From NCBI GenBank assembly GCA_964036275.1, contig OZ038436.1, positions 17,325,904 to 17,389,903 of the forward strand: a DNA stretch of 64,000 nt, read 5' to 3'. Positions 26,401-41,400 of the stretch are shown piece by piece. Within the stretch, counting starts at the first letter, position 1. The number at the start of each line of letters is the position of its first letter. The notes under the pieces were generated by a model that saw only the letters and a list, made by a program, of their open reading frames with translations, was not told the DNA's origin and did no database searches. A program made the position numbers and the translations under genes. The stretch comes from Litoditis marina (taxonomy: Eukaryota; Nematoda; Chromadorea; Rhabditida; Rhabditidae).

Positions 26401-29400
26401 ATGTTGTGAATGAGTATGCAACAAAAAAAGAACAATACATTTGTTTGCACAACGGTTCACAAAAAACAGAATATACAAAGTATAACTTGAACTTAAAAGT
26501 GCATAGTGGTTTCCTCTAAGCACGTTGTGAACCGTTGTGCAAACAAATGTATTGTTCTTTTTTTGTTGCATACTCATTCACAACATCGTATTGTTCACTT
26601 TTTGCAGAAAACGGTGAAACCGAACAGAACTCACACACTTTCTGGTCCCCCACTTTTTACGAATTCTTTCTTATTCCGAGAGTAGCTAGATTTTACAGGA
26701 AGGTATCCGCATAATATTTCGAATAGTCTGGTTTATATTTAATGTTTGAGTGGTAGTTTGCCTATAATTTGTCTGGTGTTGGAAGACTCATAATCATTCC
26801 TTCCCTTGCGGTTATACGTCCCCTTTCACCCTCGTCCCCCCCTCGTCCCCTTTCACCCTCGTCCCCTTTCCTATTGGCCCGCAGTTAGATCATCTGGCGA
26901 AAACTGAAGCTTCGCGTGCACTTAAAATTGGTCATGCCGCTCTTTGTTACGTGAACCATATCGCGCGCAGCGTGCGTGTGAGTTGTGTTTGGTTTGGCCA
27001 TTGCGCACTCGTTTTTGGCTTTCAAACCACAAAAGTCTTCAAATAAAACATTTTTTCGAAATTTAAAAAGAGAGAGAGCTAGATATCTATTAAATACATG
27101 TTGTGTAAAAAAATTAGGAAAATCGGTCAAGGTTGAAAGAAGTTATGCTGTCGTGTCGTTATGAAAATTTCCGTTGTCCCTCGTCCCTCGTCGCTCGTCC
27201 CTCGTCCAATGTCCGCATAGAAAATTATTTTTTTAACTACTGGACCGATTCGGCTGAAATTGGGCACACATGCGTAGACCCCAAAGTTAGCGCGGCCCCC
27301 AAAGTTTGGTGTTGTCACGTTTCGTTTGGCGCTTGGCGCGGGCGCCAATAGGCGCCAGAAGCTGGAAAATATGTGTTCCCATGAATAAATTTGTTTGAAA
27401 TTTCGCACAGAGATCATGATAGTGAATTCCAGCTATTTTCCAGAACATGGTGACATGGCTAACAATTGGCGCCAAACTCGGGCGCCTATTGGCGCCAAAT
27501 ATGAAAAAAAACTTGCGAAATACTGTAATGACTGGCATTTTGCTGACAGGGACCAATTATGAATATATGTGAAAACAACGGGTTGTTTTTTATTATTATT
27601 GAAGACAGGTGTGGGGTTGCAATTGATAGAATGACCTCCCTCCAAAAAATTTTAAAAATATCGCAGGCGACGCGCGCACGCGACGCGACAAATTTTGCCA
27701 AAATCAAACTTTTGCTTATAACTTGCTTGAGAGTGATTTTTGGGAGTCGCTGTGATAATGTAAAATGACTCCCCACTCGAGGGAAATCTAATGGTGTAAA
27801 AAAATTTTGGGTCACGCAGGCGACGCGCGCACGCGACGCGTCAAGGTGAGTCAAAACATGAAATTGGTCCAATTGACCTGAAATTTGGCAGTAAGGGGTA
27901 ATCAATCGACCATGGGGATCACGAATATGGCCATGGCGTTAAAGGAGACGAAGAGGTCAAAGATCGAAATTTTTAAAATGGCTGAAACTTGTTGGGAATA
28001 GGTAATCGGGTACGGGGATCACGAATATCGACATGTCGTTAAAGGGGGAGCAGAGGTCGAAGGTCAAAAAATTTAAAATGGCTGAAACTTGTTGGGAATA
28101 GGTAATCGGGTACGGGGATCACGAATATCGACATGTCGTTAAAGGGGGAGCAGAGTTCGAAGGTCAAAAAATTCAAAATGGCTGAAACTTGTTGGGAATA
28201 GGTACGGGGATCACGATTATCGACAAGTGGTTAATGGGGACGGGACCAAAAATATTATGTTTCGGTTCTTGGGTTTAAACTAGTACTTACCCGTGGGAAC
28301 AGTGGCTGCATACCGCCGCGTAGCGGCGCATCAATCGATAATCGAGAAATAGAAGCGATGCGCAGCGGCGCGACAATCGATAATTGCGATTAAATCAAAA
28401 ATGGTTGAATTTTGAAAAACTTTTTTTTGGAAATAGAAGTTTAATTAGTAGAAAGAGAGGGTACAGTGGCCCCAGTATAACCGAGTGGCCCGCTGTCACG
28501 TTTTGTTTGGCGCGGGCGCCGATAGGCGCCAGAAGCTGGAAACTATGTGTTCCCTTGGATGAAACGCTCCGAAATTTTGCACAGAGGTTAGATTAGTGAA
28601 TCCCAGCCTTTTCTGAAGATTTGGTATCATGGTTTACATTTATAGGATAGAATAAAATAGATTTATTCGTGATTTAACACGTGACTTCCACATAGTATGT
28701 GGCACTCCAATGGAGTAAATGGAGAGAACAATTTGGCGCCAAACGCTTCACAGATGTCCGAACTATGAACATGGTTGACGAATTCGGCTCGGATACCAAC
28801 ATTTTTTCGAAATTCTGCGCCAAAACGATACTTTATCCGCCAAATGGCGCCAAAATTGAAAATAGGGTTTCTGGACCAAAACACAGTCGGAAATTGTGCT
28901 AATTGGTCGAGACAATTCATTCCAAGTAATTTGTTACCAATTAGAGTAACATGTTTCATAAATGGCGCCAATGAGCTGGCGCCCGTTCGCGCCAATTGAG
29001 AAAAGATTTTCTTTGTACTGTAATGACGCAGATTTTTCACAATACTCAGATTTCAATCAACGAAGCGGAAAAAAACTGTTTTTCAACCAGTTTCGCCTAT
29101 CACGCCAATTTAAGAGGTAAATTGGCGCCAAAAATATTTTGAAAGATTAGGATCACATCGTTCGAAAACTCGGAACTTTCAGATATCAGGATGTTTGATA
29201 GTCACCACTATTCAAAGTTCGTTTTTCTTATTTAACTCTAGGAGTTGTTGTACTAGTACAACTAGCAAAAAGAGAACAATTCGTAAAAAGTGGGGGACCA
29301 GAAAGTGTGTGAGTTCTGTTCGGTTTCACCGTTTTCTGCAAAAAGTGAACAATACGATGTTGTGAATGAGTATGCAACAAAAAAAGAACAATACATTTGT

Positions 29401-32400
29401 TTGCACAACGGTTCACAAAAAACAGAATATACAAAGTATAACTTGAACTTAAAAGTGCATAGTGGTTTCCTCTAAGCACGTTGTGAACCGTTGTGCAAAC
29501 AAATGTATTGTTCTTTTTTTGTTGCATACTCATTCACAACATCGTATTGTTCACTTTTTGCAGAAAACGGTGAAACCGAACAGAACTCACACACTTTCTG
29601 GTCCCCCACTTTTTACGAATTCTTTCTTATTCCGAGAGTAGCTAGATTTTACAGGAAGGTATCCGCATAATATTTCGAATAGTCTGGTTTATATTTAATG
29701 TTTGAGTGGTAGTTTGCCTATAATTTGTCTGGTGTTGGAAGACTCATAATCATTCCTTCCCTGCGGTTATATGTGAAATTACGTAAAGACCTATAACTTT
29801 TCACGATTCCTCATGGACTCTTCATCGAAACCTCGAACCGGCGCTGACCTTTTTATGGCACCGACTGAGCATCTATCTTCGAGTACTGCACCAAGCGAAC
29901 TAATGAAACAATGGAACTTGTTGCAGGTTGATCCTCCACATATATAATCATCAGCGAGCAAATATGTACAAAAACCGCCTCTTCCCTCTTACCGTTGTAC
30001 AAAGCTGCATGATGGGACTTGTGCGCAGTCGGATGGAGAAAATGCCTACTAGCGAGACGGTCAGTTTGATTTTGCTTTTTTTAACCAGGAGGTTGACCAT
30101 ACCACCACGTCGCTTGACGTTTCTAGGGGGTGAGATGGGGGGGGGGGGGGGGTCAATGAGCCAATAGCTCAAATATTAGTTGGCTTTTTGTGTTTCGCGA
30201 TTGTTCCTGGAAAGTAACACCACATAATCGTTAAGGAGCACTAAACCGAAACAATTTAATTCAGATAAGGCTACCTTTACGTACAAGAGTAACTCCACTG
30301 AACAGCTACCTATCAAATAAAAATTAGTAAAACTAATTTAAAAAGGTGGTGAGATGGAGGTAACACGTTATGCTGTTCATCGCCAATAAACTCTCACTCG
30401 GATGCGGTTCACATTCTCAAACAACAATATCCTATTCAACTGATAGATGGAATGTGTTACTTTTCTAGTAGAACCTGGTTCCATGAGACTTAGCTGTATG
30501 GACCACGTTAATGGCTATTTATATGTTTAGTCATGACTGCATTTTTCATACACCAATAAGTGTCTCTCATTTTCCCTGAAATCTCGCAATACACCCTTTT
30601 TTCGAGTCGCGACCTCCTCGAAATTGTTCGAAACTTCGATTTTCATCAGTTTTTGGCTGAAATTTCACTAGTTCTATGTGAGTTTCGCTTGTTCTCAACT
30701 CGAAACCGCTACTCTCATGAAAATTTGTTCGCAACCCTCTATCTTATAACAGAACTTGGCGGTGTGTACTACATTACAAAACGATGGTCTATGTTCCTCA
30801 CATCCAATAACTGAGCGAATACAATTCTATTCAAAGTGATAAATAACAACACCGACTCAAAACTTTTGGGTTTCACTCTTTGCAGAAAACTGATTGAAAT
30901 ATGTTCGTGAAGTTGCGCATTGATATTTTCATTCATCAAGCTTATCATTTGTCTTAGTTGTAATTCAGAAGCCACCCAGAAGCCCAATCGCAAATATGAC
31001 AGGAAACCAGTGTACTTTCTCGAAGTTTAACTTCGAAAACAACCTCGAAAACTTGTGAAAAAAATCAGATTTTCATCTAACGTTATAAGCTTCAAACGTA
31101 AAACGCGTCTCAAATCAAGTACGCGGCGTACTTCATTTTCGCGTAATACGCCGAAAAAAGTATGGACGATATTCTTGAAGTACGCTACGCCAAAATTTTG
31201 CGTAATACGCCGACGTTAATCGATAATCATGATTTGTACACGAAGTACGCGGGCGTAATACGCCGACGTAAAAAGTATGGACCCTGCCTAAGAATCTTGA
31301 ATAGCACTCTCCCAATCTTGAATAGCATAAAGTCACTCTTCCCTAATTTTCTCACACAACATGTATTCAATAGATATCTATCTCTCTTTTTAATTTTCGA
31401 AAAAAAAATGTTTTTTTTTTGAAGACTTGTGGTTTGAAAGCTCAAAATGGGTGCGCAATGGCCTAACACAACACAACTCACACGCAGCGCTTCGCGCTGC
31501 GCGCAATACAGGTAGACAAATCACAAATGGGATACATTGGTTGGGCCAGACTCACAGGATGAACAAAAGAAACAGTAGGTAGAAGTCTTATTCAAATGCA
31601 TTCACTTAAAGTGATTTTTTGCGGCAGATAACGACATCGGTATTTTGTATTTCTTGTTAAATTTCAAGTATTTGGATCCAGCCCGTACTGTGAAAATTTT
31701 TGCACGTTGGCTAGTTTTTGGAGTTGGGAAACTGAATTTCGCGCTAGAACCCCTAGTACGTGAAGGTTTGAACGTAAAAAAGTCTGTTGCACTTAATCCA
31801 CCCTGACCAGTTATGATTCTATGAATCATAATGAGGTCTGTAGTATTTCTTCTAGATTCTAATTTGCCCAAGTTTAGTTTCTTGTTTCCGAATGCAGAAC
31901 TAGGGATTTTACATTACGTATAGCCACCCAAACGGAAAAACAACTTTCTAGTGAAGTCGTTCTGAACTGATTCAAGTTTTTTAACAAAACCCGCTCTCTG
32001 AGTTGAACACAGAAGTACCGAGTTCAACCTTTGGTTGAACATACGTTCTATACGCTTTTAGCCAAACATTCCTATTTCGAGTTTTCAAAACTTTGAAAAG
32101 GTGGTATGTCCGATGCTTTGCGGACTTGATGATATGTTTCACATGATCTTTGAATGAAAGGGTTTGATTTAGCAAAAACCCGAGATCTCGAACATTTGGA
32201 TCTACTTTTCTGAGATCCATTCCGCTCATTTCATAGGTTTGTCGCGAGTTTTTGGTGCCTAAATGCAGGGCACTTGTTTTTTCTACTCATAGGGGAAGAC
32301 CCCAATCTACAGACCATTTATACATTTTATCAAGGCATTTCTGCAACTCCCCATTACTTTTGCCATCACTGAAATATTTGAACACTTTCGTATCATCAGC

Positions 32401-35400
32401 AAAAACTTTACAGCGTATAACTGGAGATTCAGTCAGAATACTAGGTAGTTCAAACGTAAATATGTTGAATAGAATCGGAGAGATTCATTAATACATTCTT
32501 GCATCTGTGTTTCCACAGATTTACCTTTCCTAAAACCGTGTTGGTGGGGAGATAAAATATTATTCTCGTTGAGATGTTTCATATTTACTCGCTTTACGAT
32601 TTTTTCGAACAGTTGCGCAAATATTGACGTAATGCTAACTGGTCTGTAGTTATTTGGGTTGGAAAATTGGGGTTTCTTTCAGGGGTGACCACAAGTTGTA
32701 CGCGTGCCACATTTTTAGGGGGTGGGATGGGGGTCGTAAAAACCCCGACAAGGCCGAAAATTTTAAAAAATTATGGTGATTTTCGCCGATTTTTGTGAAA
32801 ATCTCGCAATTATGAAGAATAATTTCGTATTTTTCGGCAAATTTTAATTTTTTAAGAGGGAGGGGTCGTACCGGTGGTAGGGTCGGTCAACTTTTTGGTC
32901 ACCCCTGGTTTCTTTGGTTGAGGAGTTACAAGAGAATGCTTCCATCGTTCCGGTACCTTCCCTCTCCACAGACTTAGATTGAAAATATATTCTAGGGGGC
33001 CACAAATTTCAACTGTTAAATGTTCGATGTATTTGAATGGAATACCGTCCGGAGTTTGAGAAAATGATATGGGCGATAAACATAACAATTGTTCTATTTC
33101 TATTCCGTCAAATCGGATCGAGTTTCCAATTTTTACAATATTTGGAACATTAAACGAAGGCAGGATTACTATCAGTTAAAAAACACTTCAATATCAATAT
33201 CTGATACACAAACCTTGTAATTTGGTCCGTTCATTCTTGGCATAGTTTTTCCACGTTTCATGCATAATGTTTCATGCATTCGGCATCTGGTGAGTCTGTA
33301 GTTTACACAATTCCTACTGAGACGCCTACAGTACACATTTGAAGCATTGTTCTTCATGAAATATTTCCATTAAATTTTTGGGATCATTATGAAATTTATT
33401 TCTTTATGAACTAAAAAATTGTGTACATAACTTGGTAACTGTGTGCACGCTCCGTGCAGACAGTTACACTACGTGTCGGCTATTTCCTCTCACTTATTTT
33501 TTATCTACAAGTTCGAGGCTCGTTGGATCTCGACGACCAAAAATAGATAATTGGTCAAGTTAAGCCACCCAGCGTCAGTAAGTGAACTTACAATACAGAC
33601 AGATAGCCGTGAAGTGAAAGGCAAAATGTTTCTGTAGGTGAACAGAATTCTGTAGAAACTATATGATTCGAAGCGCAGTTTTGAAACAAAAACGGTATCT
33701 CCAGCATATTATTCCTTCCCAGAGTTCGCTTCATTCTCCGGTAATCAGAAACATTTGTTTAGGATGGCCGCTTATACGTGAAAACAAATCAACTGTAACT
33801 ACTCAATTGACGATTTGTAAGGTTCGAATATATTCGAATATGTGATAATTACGACGCTTTCACATGTTAAGACGGTTGAATTTAATTAGACAATACAGCA
33901 GGGCGCTACTACTTTTACTCTGGATTTTCACCAAAATCACTCATGAGTATTCAAGTGGAACGTGAGGAGACATCAGTGAAAGGACCGAATTTCCGTTGTA
34001 GTTTGTTCACAAGATGAGCCGCATATAACAAAATTTGGCTGACAAGCAATGGAATCAAACTTTAAAAAGCGGGATAGAGCAAAAGAGCAACATGGTCGCT
34101 CGTAAAAAACGCACTTTATATACAACCATTTTCGAATTCTCACGTTTACCACAAATTCATTGCACATGACGAACCGGTTGAACACTCAAATGTGTTTTGA
34201 AAAATGTCAGGGTTTCTACTTTGTCTTAGATGGGAGTTAATAAGATAAAGTTCATATTTCTCAGACAGTAATAAATGTGACAAGCTGGTACCTAGTGCGT
34301 GGCTGACTCACACCCCATTGTTGGGGCCAAGTGCAGGCTAGACAAAAGGTCAGCTAATGACCCACGAGTACGCAAGAAAGAGAACAAGAGTTCGATTGAT
34401 TCCATGATTTGGTAGGAAACATTTTTGAACAGCTTGCCCTTTCGAGTAGCTAGTTGGGGTAAGAGTGGTCCACTCTAACAGATTCGGATATTCAATACAT
34501 CATAGTTTGCGAGTATTGGAGTAAAGATACCCGTGTGAAATGTGCGGGGGTCACTTTCACATGGCGGTCCTGTTGTTAGAGTCTTACCGTAAGCTACACG
34601 GCAGTGATCTACGACAGCAGTACGTCCGGTGCTCCCTGAGTCACCGATTCGTTTTCCGTCTAAATTTTTGGACGGCTTGGAATTTGGGAATATCTCGCAA
34701 TACAAAGTGTCACGCCTTCCGGGGTTGAGTTCAGCGCTGAGTTTTTCACAACTTCGGTCAACTGGTCTCATTGCTTGGTTAGATACGATGATTCGGTTCT
34801 CTGGTTCTCTACCATAACACCATCTAGTGCCCTTACTGCTAACTGGTCTATCGATGCCGAGGCATTCCGATATAATTGGCGCAGCGGGTCACCGGCCAGA
34901 AACTGACACAAGACGCATACTGGATATTTCATCGAACGGTTGTGTGTGTACTGGATATTCATACGGATACTGGATATTTCATTAAACGGATGTGTATGAT
35001 TGGATTGCGCGGTGCCGGACTCCTGGCTGCAGCTTATCTAGTATGTGATGATCAGAAAGTGTGCAGGAAAGGACTATTTCATGTCCAACTTCACTTATCA
35101 CGCTCAAAATTGGACAACGTCTATTCAAGTCCAAGTCCAATTTTTATTCGTCACATCACAATGTTACACAGTGGTGGTTCTTGACCGATCTACAAATCTG
35201 CTTATCTCTGCATGCTCTGAGATACTCGTGGATTCACAAGGTCGAAATTATGGAACATAAAAATAATTTTATGTTAGACTATTATCAATAGTTTTGGGAG
35301 GGGTCAGCGAAAAAACCCTGAAAAAACTGGGTTCACTCCACATGTTTACCCTGAAATCACCCCGCGATAACTCTGAAAATATTGTCCCTGACAAGTTTGA

Positions 35401-38400
35401 TCGAGCCCCACCCCCCATTTTCCAATGTGAAATTCAACACGTGTCATTAGCCCCGCAGCTTCTTGAACGCAACATCTATTTGTCAACCTTGTATCTCGCC
35501 TAATAGTCTCGAGAGTGCGCTTCATGTCCACCAACGTACCAAACGAAAAAAAAATCTGGAACTGAGAGAACATAACGCGGTTAGAGAAAACACTACGCGA
35601 AACTTTATCATAGTTCAGAACGTAGGGCGGTAGTTTTTCATACATTATGAAAGAATTTACTCAATTGACATATCTAATGCCATTTCTGGTGTCAGGTCGG
35701 ATTTATGTTTGGTTACAAGTCCACAAAAATCATCAAAATCATATAATAATTAAACACATATCGCCAATCTGAATGTTTTCCTCAAACATTTGCCTTGAAG
35801 AATGACGATTATGTGCTTCAATTTCAACGCTTCAGTCCTTCATACTGCATTACATTCTTCAATTGAAGTTTAATGGACTGACGCGCCGAGATTGGAGCAC
35901 ATAATCGTCCTACTTTAAACTGCAACGAGCCAGTGACCTCAGGTTCAACGACCTATTCTAGAAACTAGGGTAGTCAAAGACAAACTCGAAACTCGACTCG
36001 ACTCGAAAAACTCGTAAATTTTCGAGTCGAACTCGAAACTCGAAAACTTGATTCTCTCCAAAACTCGAAATTTTGAACTCGAAAAAAGGGTTGTTTTGAT
36101 GGAAAAATGTGAAAATTCTGATTTTTGGTTATGAAACTCAAAAATGTTCTGCCTTCGAAACTCGAAAACTTGATTTTCTGAAAACTCCAAAAACTTGATT
36201 TTTTGAAAAACTCGGAAACTCAAAAACTGGAAAATTCTTGAAACTTGAAAACTCGATAATACGAAAACTCGAAATTTTGAACTCGAATAACAACCCTTAA
36301 GGACCCATGAATTACCTGAGCCTTTTTATCAGGTAAACTAAAGTAAATGTGGCAAATATTTGGTTTGAATAGCATATCCGGTGTTCTTTCCATGCAGTTT
36401 GCACTGATCTGGGCAGGTTGAAACATTTCCCATCACTCCACTGATGACAGCGCCCAGAAACTGTTGGCAATACCGGGTTATATTTTCTAGTAGCGCGTTA
36501 TGTTTCTAAGTTGAGCTTTATGTTCGCTGTTCAGGCTCGCTTTCCTATATTTACTTCTCACGAGTTGTCTCGCTAATTGCGAATATAAAGCTGATCTCCC
36601 ATTTTTCAGTGCTCCATGAGGTCACAGCAATTAGATTGAAGTAACTTTCATGTGATACGCAGACCATGTTATGTTGCCTAGTCTTGGTTGTCAATCTTCG
36701 TTGACGCTGTCTACTGTTTATGCTCAGCCTAAAAATCGGGTGTAACCACAAACTGTGAATGTCTGCACGAAGCAATGAGTGAGACGACAATTCGGGGCCG
36801 TGCAGACTGTTACACAGCCAGAATATGGCGTCAATCGATCGAGCGTCATTGATCCACGAAAGAAACGGGTTAGTAACGGAGTGCAAAAGTAACGGAGTTT
36901 TACAAGAGTAATTGAGTTTAATCAATTTAGTAACCTAGGTCAGTAACGTTCAAGTTCAGTATTAGAGCTAGCTGGCAGATGCACAACCGAGCAGGCGAAA
37001 AGTTCAACCTCTTTCTCCTGCTCGGTTGTGCGTCAGCCAGCTAGCTCTCAAAAAGGTTATCTAGATAGTCTGTTTTTCAAAACACCGTTACTTTTTGTTC
37101 ACCGTTACTTCTGTCATTGGCGTCGAGCGTCAGCTGTTCCTATATGTAGACTATCATTCCAATATTATATTACAGGGACCTGCTGAGTCGTCCGGCGCAA
37201 CACCAGTATCACAGGATGGGGAGACCTCTCGTCAATCGCAAATTTCCAGGTGAGCTTCGACGTAATTAAACTTCATTTCACATGGCTCACAATATGTGAT
37301 GGAAAATCGGAACGTGCTAATGCTCAAAACTTGATCAAATGTTCTGGAGACTACAAATATTCCTTTCGGACCGAAGTATACCATAAATTATTCTACGTGT
37401 TGCGCGGTGTCAAAATGTCACGTCAAGGGATTGATGATCTATGATGATCGCGGGCAGCGCGAAGCGCTGTGCGTGATTTGTGTTAGTGGCTGCTAAAGCG
37501 CGCTATCATTTGCGAAGTTTCCTTTTCAATACGCTCGAAATGCAGAACGTGACTTGTACCGGTTATTTTCTACAGCTCGTTCCCAAGCTGTGCTCTATGT
37601 TTCAGCAGAATCGGTCAAGTCTAAGGCAAGTTAAGACGGCATGCTTTTTTCTTGTAGCGCACACGTTTGTCTCTGCAAGCTGTGGGATAGATATACCACC
37701 TTCTTAAACTCTGGCGGACCAAAAACAAATGAATGAAACTGTTTCATAGACAAGGTATAGACTGACTAGTTTGAGGTGTGATTGCGTCTCTTCGTTTACC
37801 ATACTCTCTCACCCTCTCTGTGAGATCTTTAACCCAAACTAACTTAGGGTAAGACAGCATTCATATTTTTACGCTGGCCTTAACGCCGACGTAAAAAGTA
37901 TGAATGCTGCCGAATACTGACCAATTCGGATTAAATTTCAATTGTGGTCCCATCGTAGAATTTGAATATGAAGTATGATATTTGTGACGTCATCAGAATT
38001 CTGGAGGTAAAATGGCATCAAATTTCAAATATGCAATGTGAACGTCAAATAATTCTTCAAATGATAGTAATAGTTGGCGAGTGAGTTCTGGGGTTCCGAT
38101 GATCAGATGATGTCATCAGTGAAACGTGCAAGTTGTCGTCAAAAGTGTTACAGGCAAAACAACAGTCCCGCGTTGACCGAATGACATTCTGGTTCTCCCT
38201 CAGACGTTCCAATTCGAAAACAACTATAATGAAAGGAGTTATCTTAGAGAAGGGTAATAATGTGGACCAATCCCGTGTCAACGGTCCTTTAAACTGTAAT
38301 TAAAAAATGTTTTACAGTTGGAAGGAGTGACCCGTTCGGATTGGACCACATATTCGTCCTTCTTTAAGGTTCAAATGAGAGTGATTTGTGCGAGCCACAC

Positions 38401-41400
38401 AAAAACGGCTAAATTTCTGAGACAAAGCAACAAAAAGGAACCAATATAGAGAGTGAACGATTTGGAGTGATCGATAATGACACAAAAAGAGAGAAGTATT
38501 TTGCCTACCAGTGTTTCGATATAGTACGTCCGTGTCTCCTATCTCTTGTGTTTGTCCAGTCTATGTGTGTATTAGCCACGCGGGGTGCTATTAGTATGTG
38601 GAGGCGTGGTCTATTGATTTTCATTCGAGACCACAGTCTAAGCTCATGCTGTTTGATGGTCATGAGCATCTGAATGAATATTGGTACTGTATCTTGTTGG
38701 TTATAAGTGCGAGTTAGAACGAAATCAGAGCTGAATAACTTTGTCTTACTCATTTTTTGCGTGAGTAACATAGGTTAACATAACAGCTGTGACTTGTGAT
38801 CTACTTCGAACCGGTAAGTACAATATTTTTCAAATTTGTGGCATTATCACTCTGAAATGTTCACTCTCTCTGATTTTTCTCTTTTTTGTTGCAGTGTTTC
38901 TAGAAGTACAGCCGTTGTCGAGTAGCTCGCTGTTTGATTGAGAGTTGTGTTATAATTTCGGTCCAATCACTATTGACCCAATCTTTTTGTGTTCCGTTCA
39001 CGAAGAATTTGGTTGCAGAAAAACATACATTCCATCTACATTAAAACAATGGATAGCAGATTGGTAACCAGTATCAAATCAGAATGTTAGGAAATTATTA
39101 TTCTTATATCGGCTTCACTATGAACATGGTAAAATTCGTCTAACGTGTACATTCAGTTCGATGGGCCGCGGTCAGAAGAGCAAAAGTGACGCTATTCTGG
39201 AGGAGCCGCTCTGTGAAGAAGATGTTGATGGTGGGAAGGACCTGTATCAGTTAAGGAAGGAGCTAAAGGTTGTGGTAGTTTGGCTTTTGTATAGTTCACG
39301 TAATTTTACTGAGACTTTAGCTGCGTGCCGATTAGATTTTGTTCGTAGAAATCTAACTCTTTCTGATAAGATATTAGTGAGAGAGATATAGAAAGCACAG
39401 AGCTGCTCTCCATGTCAGGTTTCTATCGCGCGCAGCGCAAAGCACTGTGCGTGATTTGTGTTTGGTGCAACTAATGCGCGTTTTCATTTTTTAGTTCTCA
39501 TATAAAAAGGCTCAATTATACAAAACATCACTTTTTGTGGTTTGCTCATTTTCTACAGCATATTCCCATTCTGTGTTCAAATTTAATCAAACAAGTTTGA
39601 GCCAAGTTTTGGCTCCGCGTTTAATACACAGCGGTAACTTCCGCCGCGTTTCCGTTTGTTTGTCTGGCGTTCACACTTCAACATCTTTGCCGCAAATGAA
39701 CGGAATTGGATGGAATTCGTAGTCATGATATAGTCTGTTTAGCTCTCAACTGGCATCCCTGCCAGCTCTCGCGTTGCGTGTGCAGGGCGCCGGCTGGAAA
39801 TTTTGCCAGATCCGGGCACAATCTATAATTTTTCGAACAGCCAATAAAAAATTTAGCCTACGCATACAATTATTTATCAGTTTTGATATCCTCACTTCTT
39901 CTGAAGCGTTTGTATGAGAGATTATATTATTCCCTAATCACAATTACCAAATTTACTCAAGTTTTCATAAGAAGTTCCAAAACTTCTGCACACACTGACA
40001 CTTTCGTGATCGCCGTATATGGGTCTTTCCCGTGCCGCACTTCCATCAGGCACTAATGGCCGAGTAGTCTGAGGCGCTGCTTTCATTCAGGTGGCTGGCT
40101 ATCTGCGTAGATCCGATTCCCCGACCTGTTGTCATTTCGAAAACACGGAATCACTGCCCACTCAGGCTCTCCCCAGCCGATTGTCCAGTCACTGTTTTAT
40201 TTGGCAAAACGAGAGAGCGTGCACGTCGGAGAGACGTAGACTGGGTTAACTTGTCTGCGCGTCATTGACCTGCATGCTTTCTTGTTTTGTAGCTGGCCAA
40301 ATACAGAAAGTTGGCGCTAATCGTTCTGAACAGAGCGTTTGAATAGTTGTATGTATGAGCGCAAGAAATTTCATGAAAAAAACATAGATTTTCACCAAGT
40401 TACAACCTCTCAAATGAAGACTCTCTGCGTCTCTCCATTTGACACCCTATATCGCTTTCTCTGTCAAGTTATTTATGCAAAATGTCTTGTAACTTAGGGT
40501 GACACTGACCGATTTTGATGAAAATTGAAATATGTTACCATCGTATCTTCGATAGTGGATGCTAAACATGATGGTTCTGGGTTTCTGATGGTCAACTGAT
40601 GTTCTTATTGAAATGTCCACAGTGAAAGTCAAACATGCTCCGGACCATCCGATTTATAGTACCGCTTTCATGTTTCTTATTTTGAAAGCAAATATAGTTA
40701 GGTCTGCAAATATAGTTAGGTCAGGTTTTCATGAAAATTTAGACATGCCTGCGGAATGTTTACGAAAAGTGTAAGGTTCATCAAAAAATGGGAGATTAAC
40801 AATTGTTTGATTTTTACGAGCTACTCAAGGACGGTAGACTTGCTAGGGACAGTGCAACGAAAAGAGAAAAATCTGGAGAGTGATTGTTTCACAGTGATGA
40901 TGCCCCGAAAAGAATAAAATAATGTGCTAAATAGTTTACGGTAGAACGCAAGTCACAGCTTTTCTGTTCAGATATGTTGAGCAATTTGAGAAGAGTAAGC
41001 AGAATTACTATTGTTTACACAATCGTTCAGGTGTTACTTGTCATCTACAGTGAACTAGTAGGCGAAATATATTTTCTCTTTCCGTGGCATCATCACATTG
41101 AAACAATCACTCTTCATAGTTTTTTTTATTGTTGTAGTATCCCTAGCAGTTCTACCGTCCTTGAGTAGCTCGTACAAATCACACATTTGTTTGTTTACCA
41201 TTTTTTTATGAATGTACCCGAGCTCTACTGGAATATATGAGCCGCTGAAATTGTATTCGAAATTGTGTGAATATGCCTGATGCTATGCGAAAAACAAGGG
41301 ACGTCAAGTTTCAGTTGGTTAGAGCGGAACTGCGAGCCAATCGTGTGGAATTTGAAGCTGAAATCGCGCGCCTTACTGCGGAGCTGAAGTCCAAGGTAAC

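Larger units (their letters stand above)
23861..26816. repeat. 2,956-bp tandem duplication, copy 1
   Basis: Bases 23861-26816 recur immediately downstream at 26817-29771. Every open frame read in one copy is identical in the other; the one difference I found is an extra T in CCCTTGCGG near the 3' end. The unit holds a GC hairpin-like end (about 24007), GGCGCC-rich sequence, a 100-bp tandem array and foldback family B. It lies entirely inside MIF4G intron 5. Confidence 0.97.

Noticed and set aside
29813..29944. Small open frame from an ATG at 29813 through the exon 6 acceptor to a stop
   Set aside because: It overlaps the acceptor of exon 6 and has no similarity. The phase-2 exon starting at 29927 explains the region better.
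34475..34771. 98-codon open frame on the minus strand
   Set aside because: No motif, no splice context and overlapping open frames on the other strand.
41250..41314. Upstream extension of MIF4G exon 9 starting at an in-frame ATG
   Set aside because: The frame is open, but TTTCAG ending at 41314 gives the correct phase and keeps the coiled-coil heptads in register.
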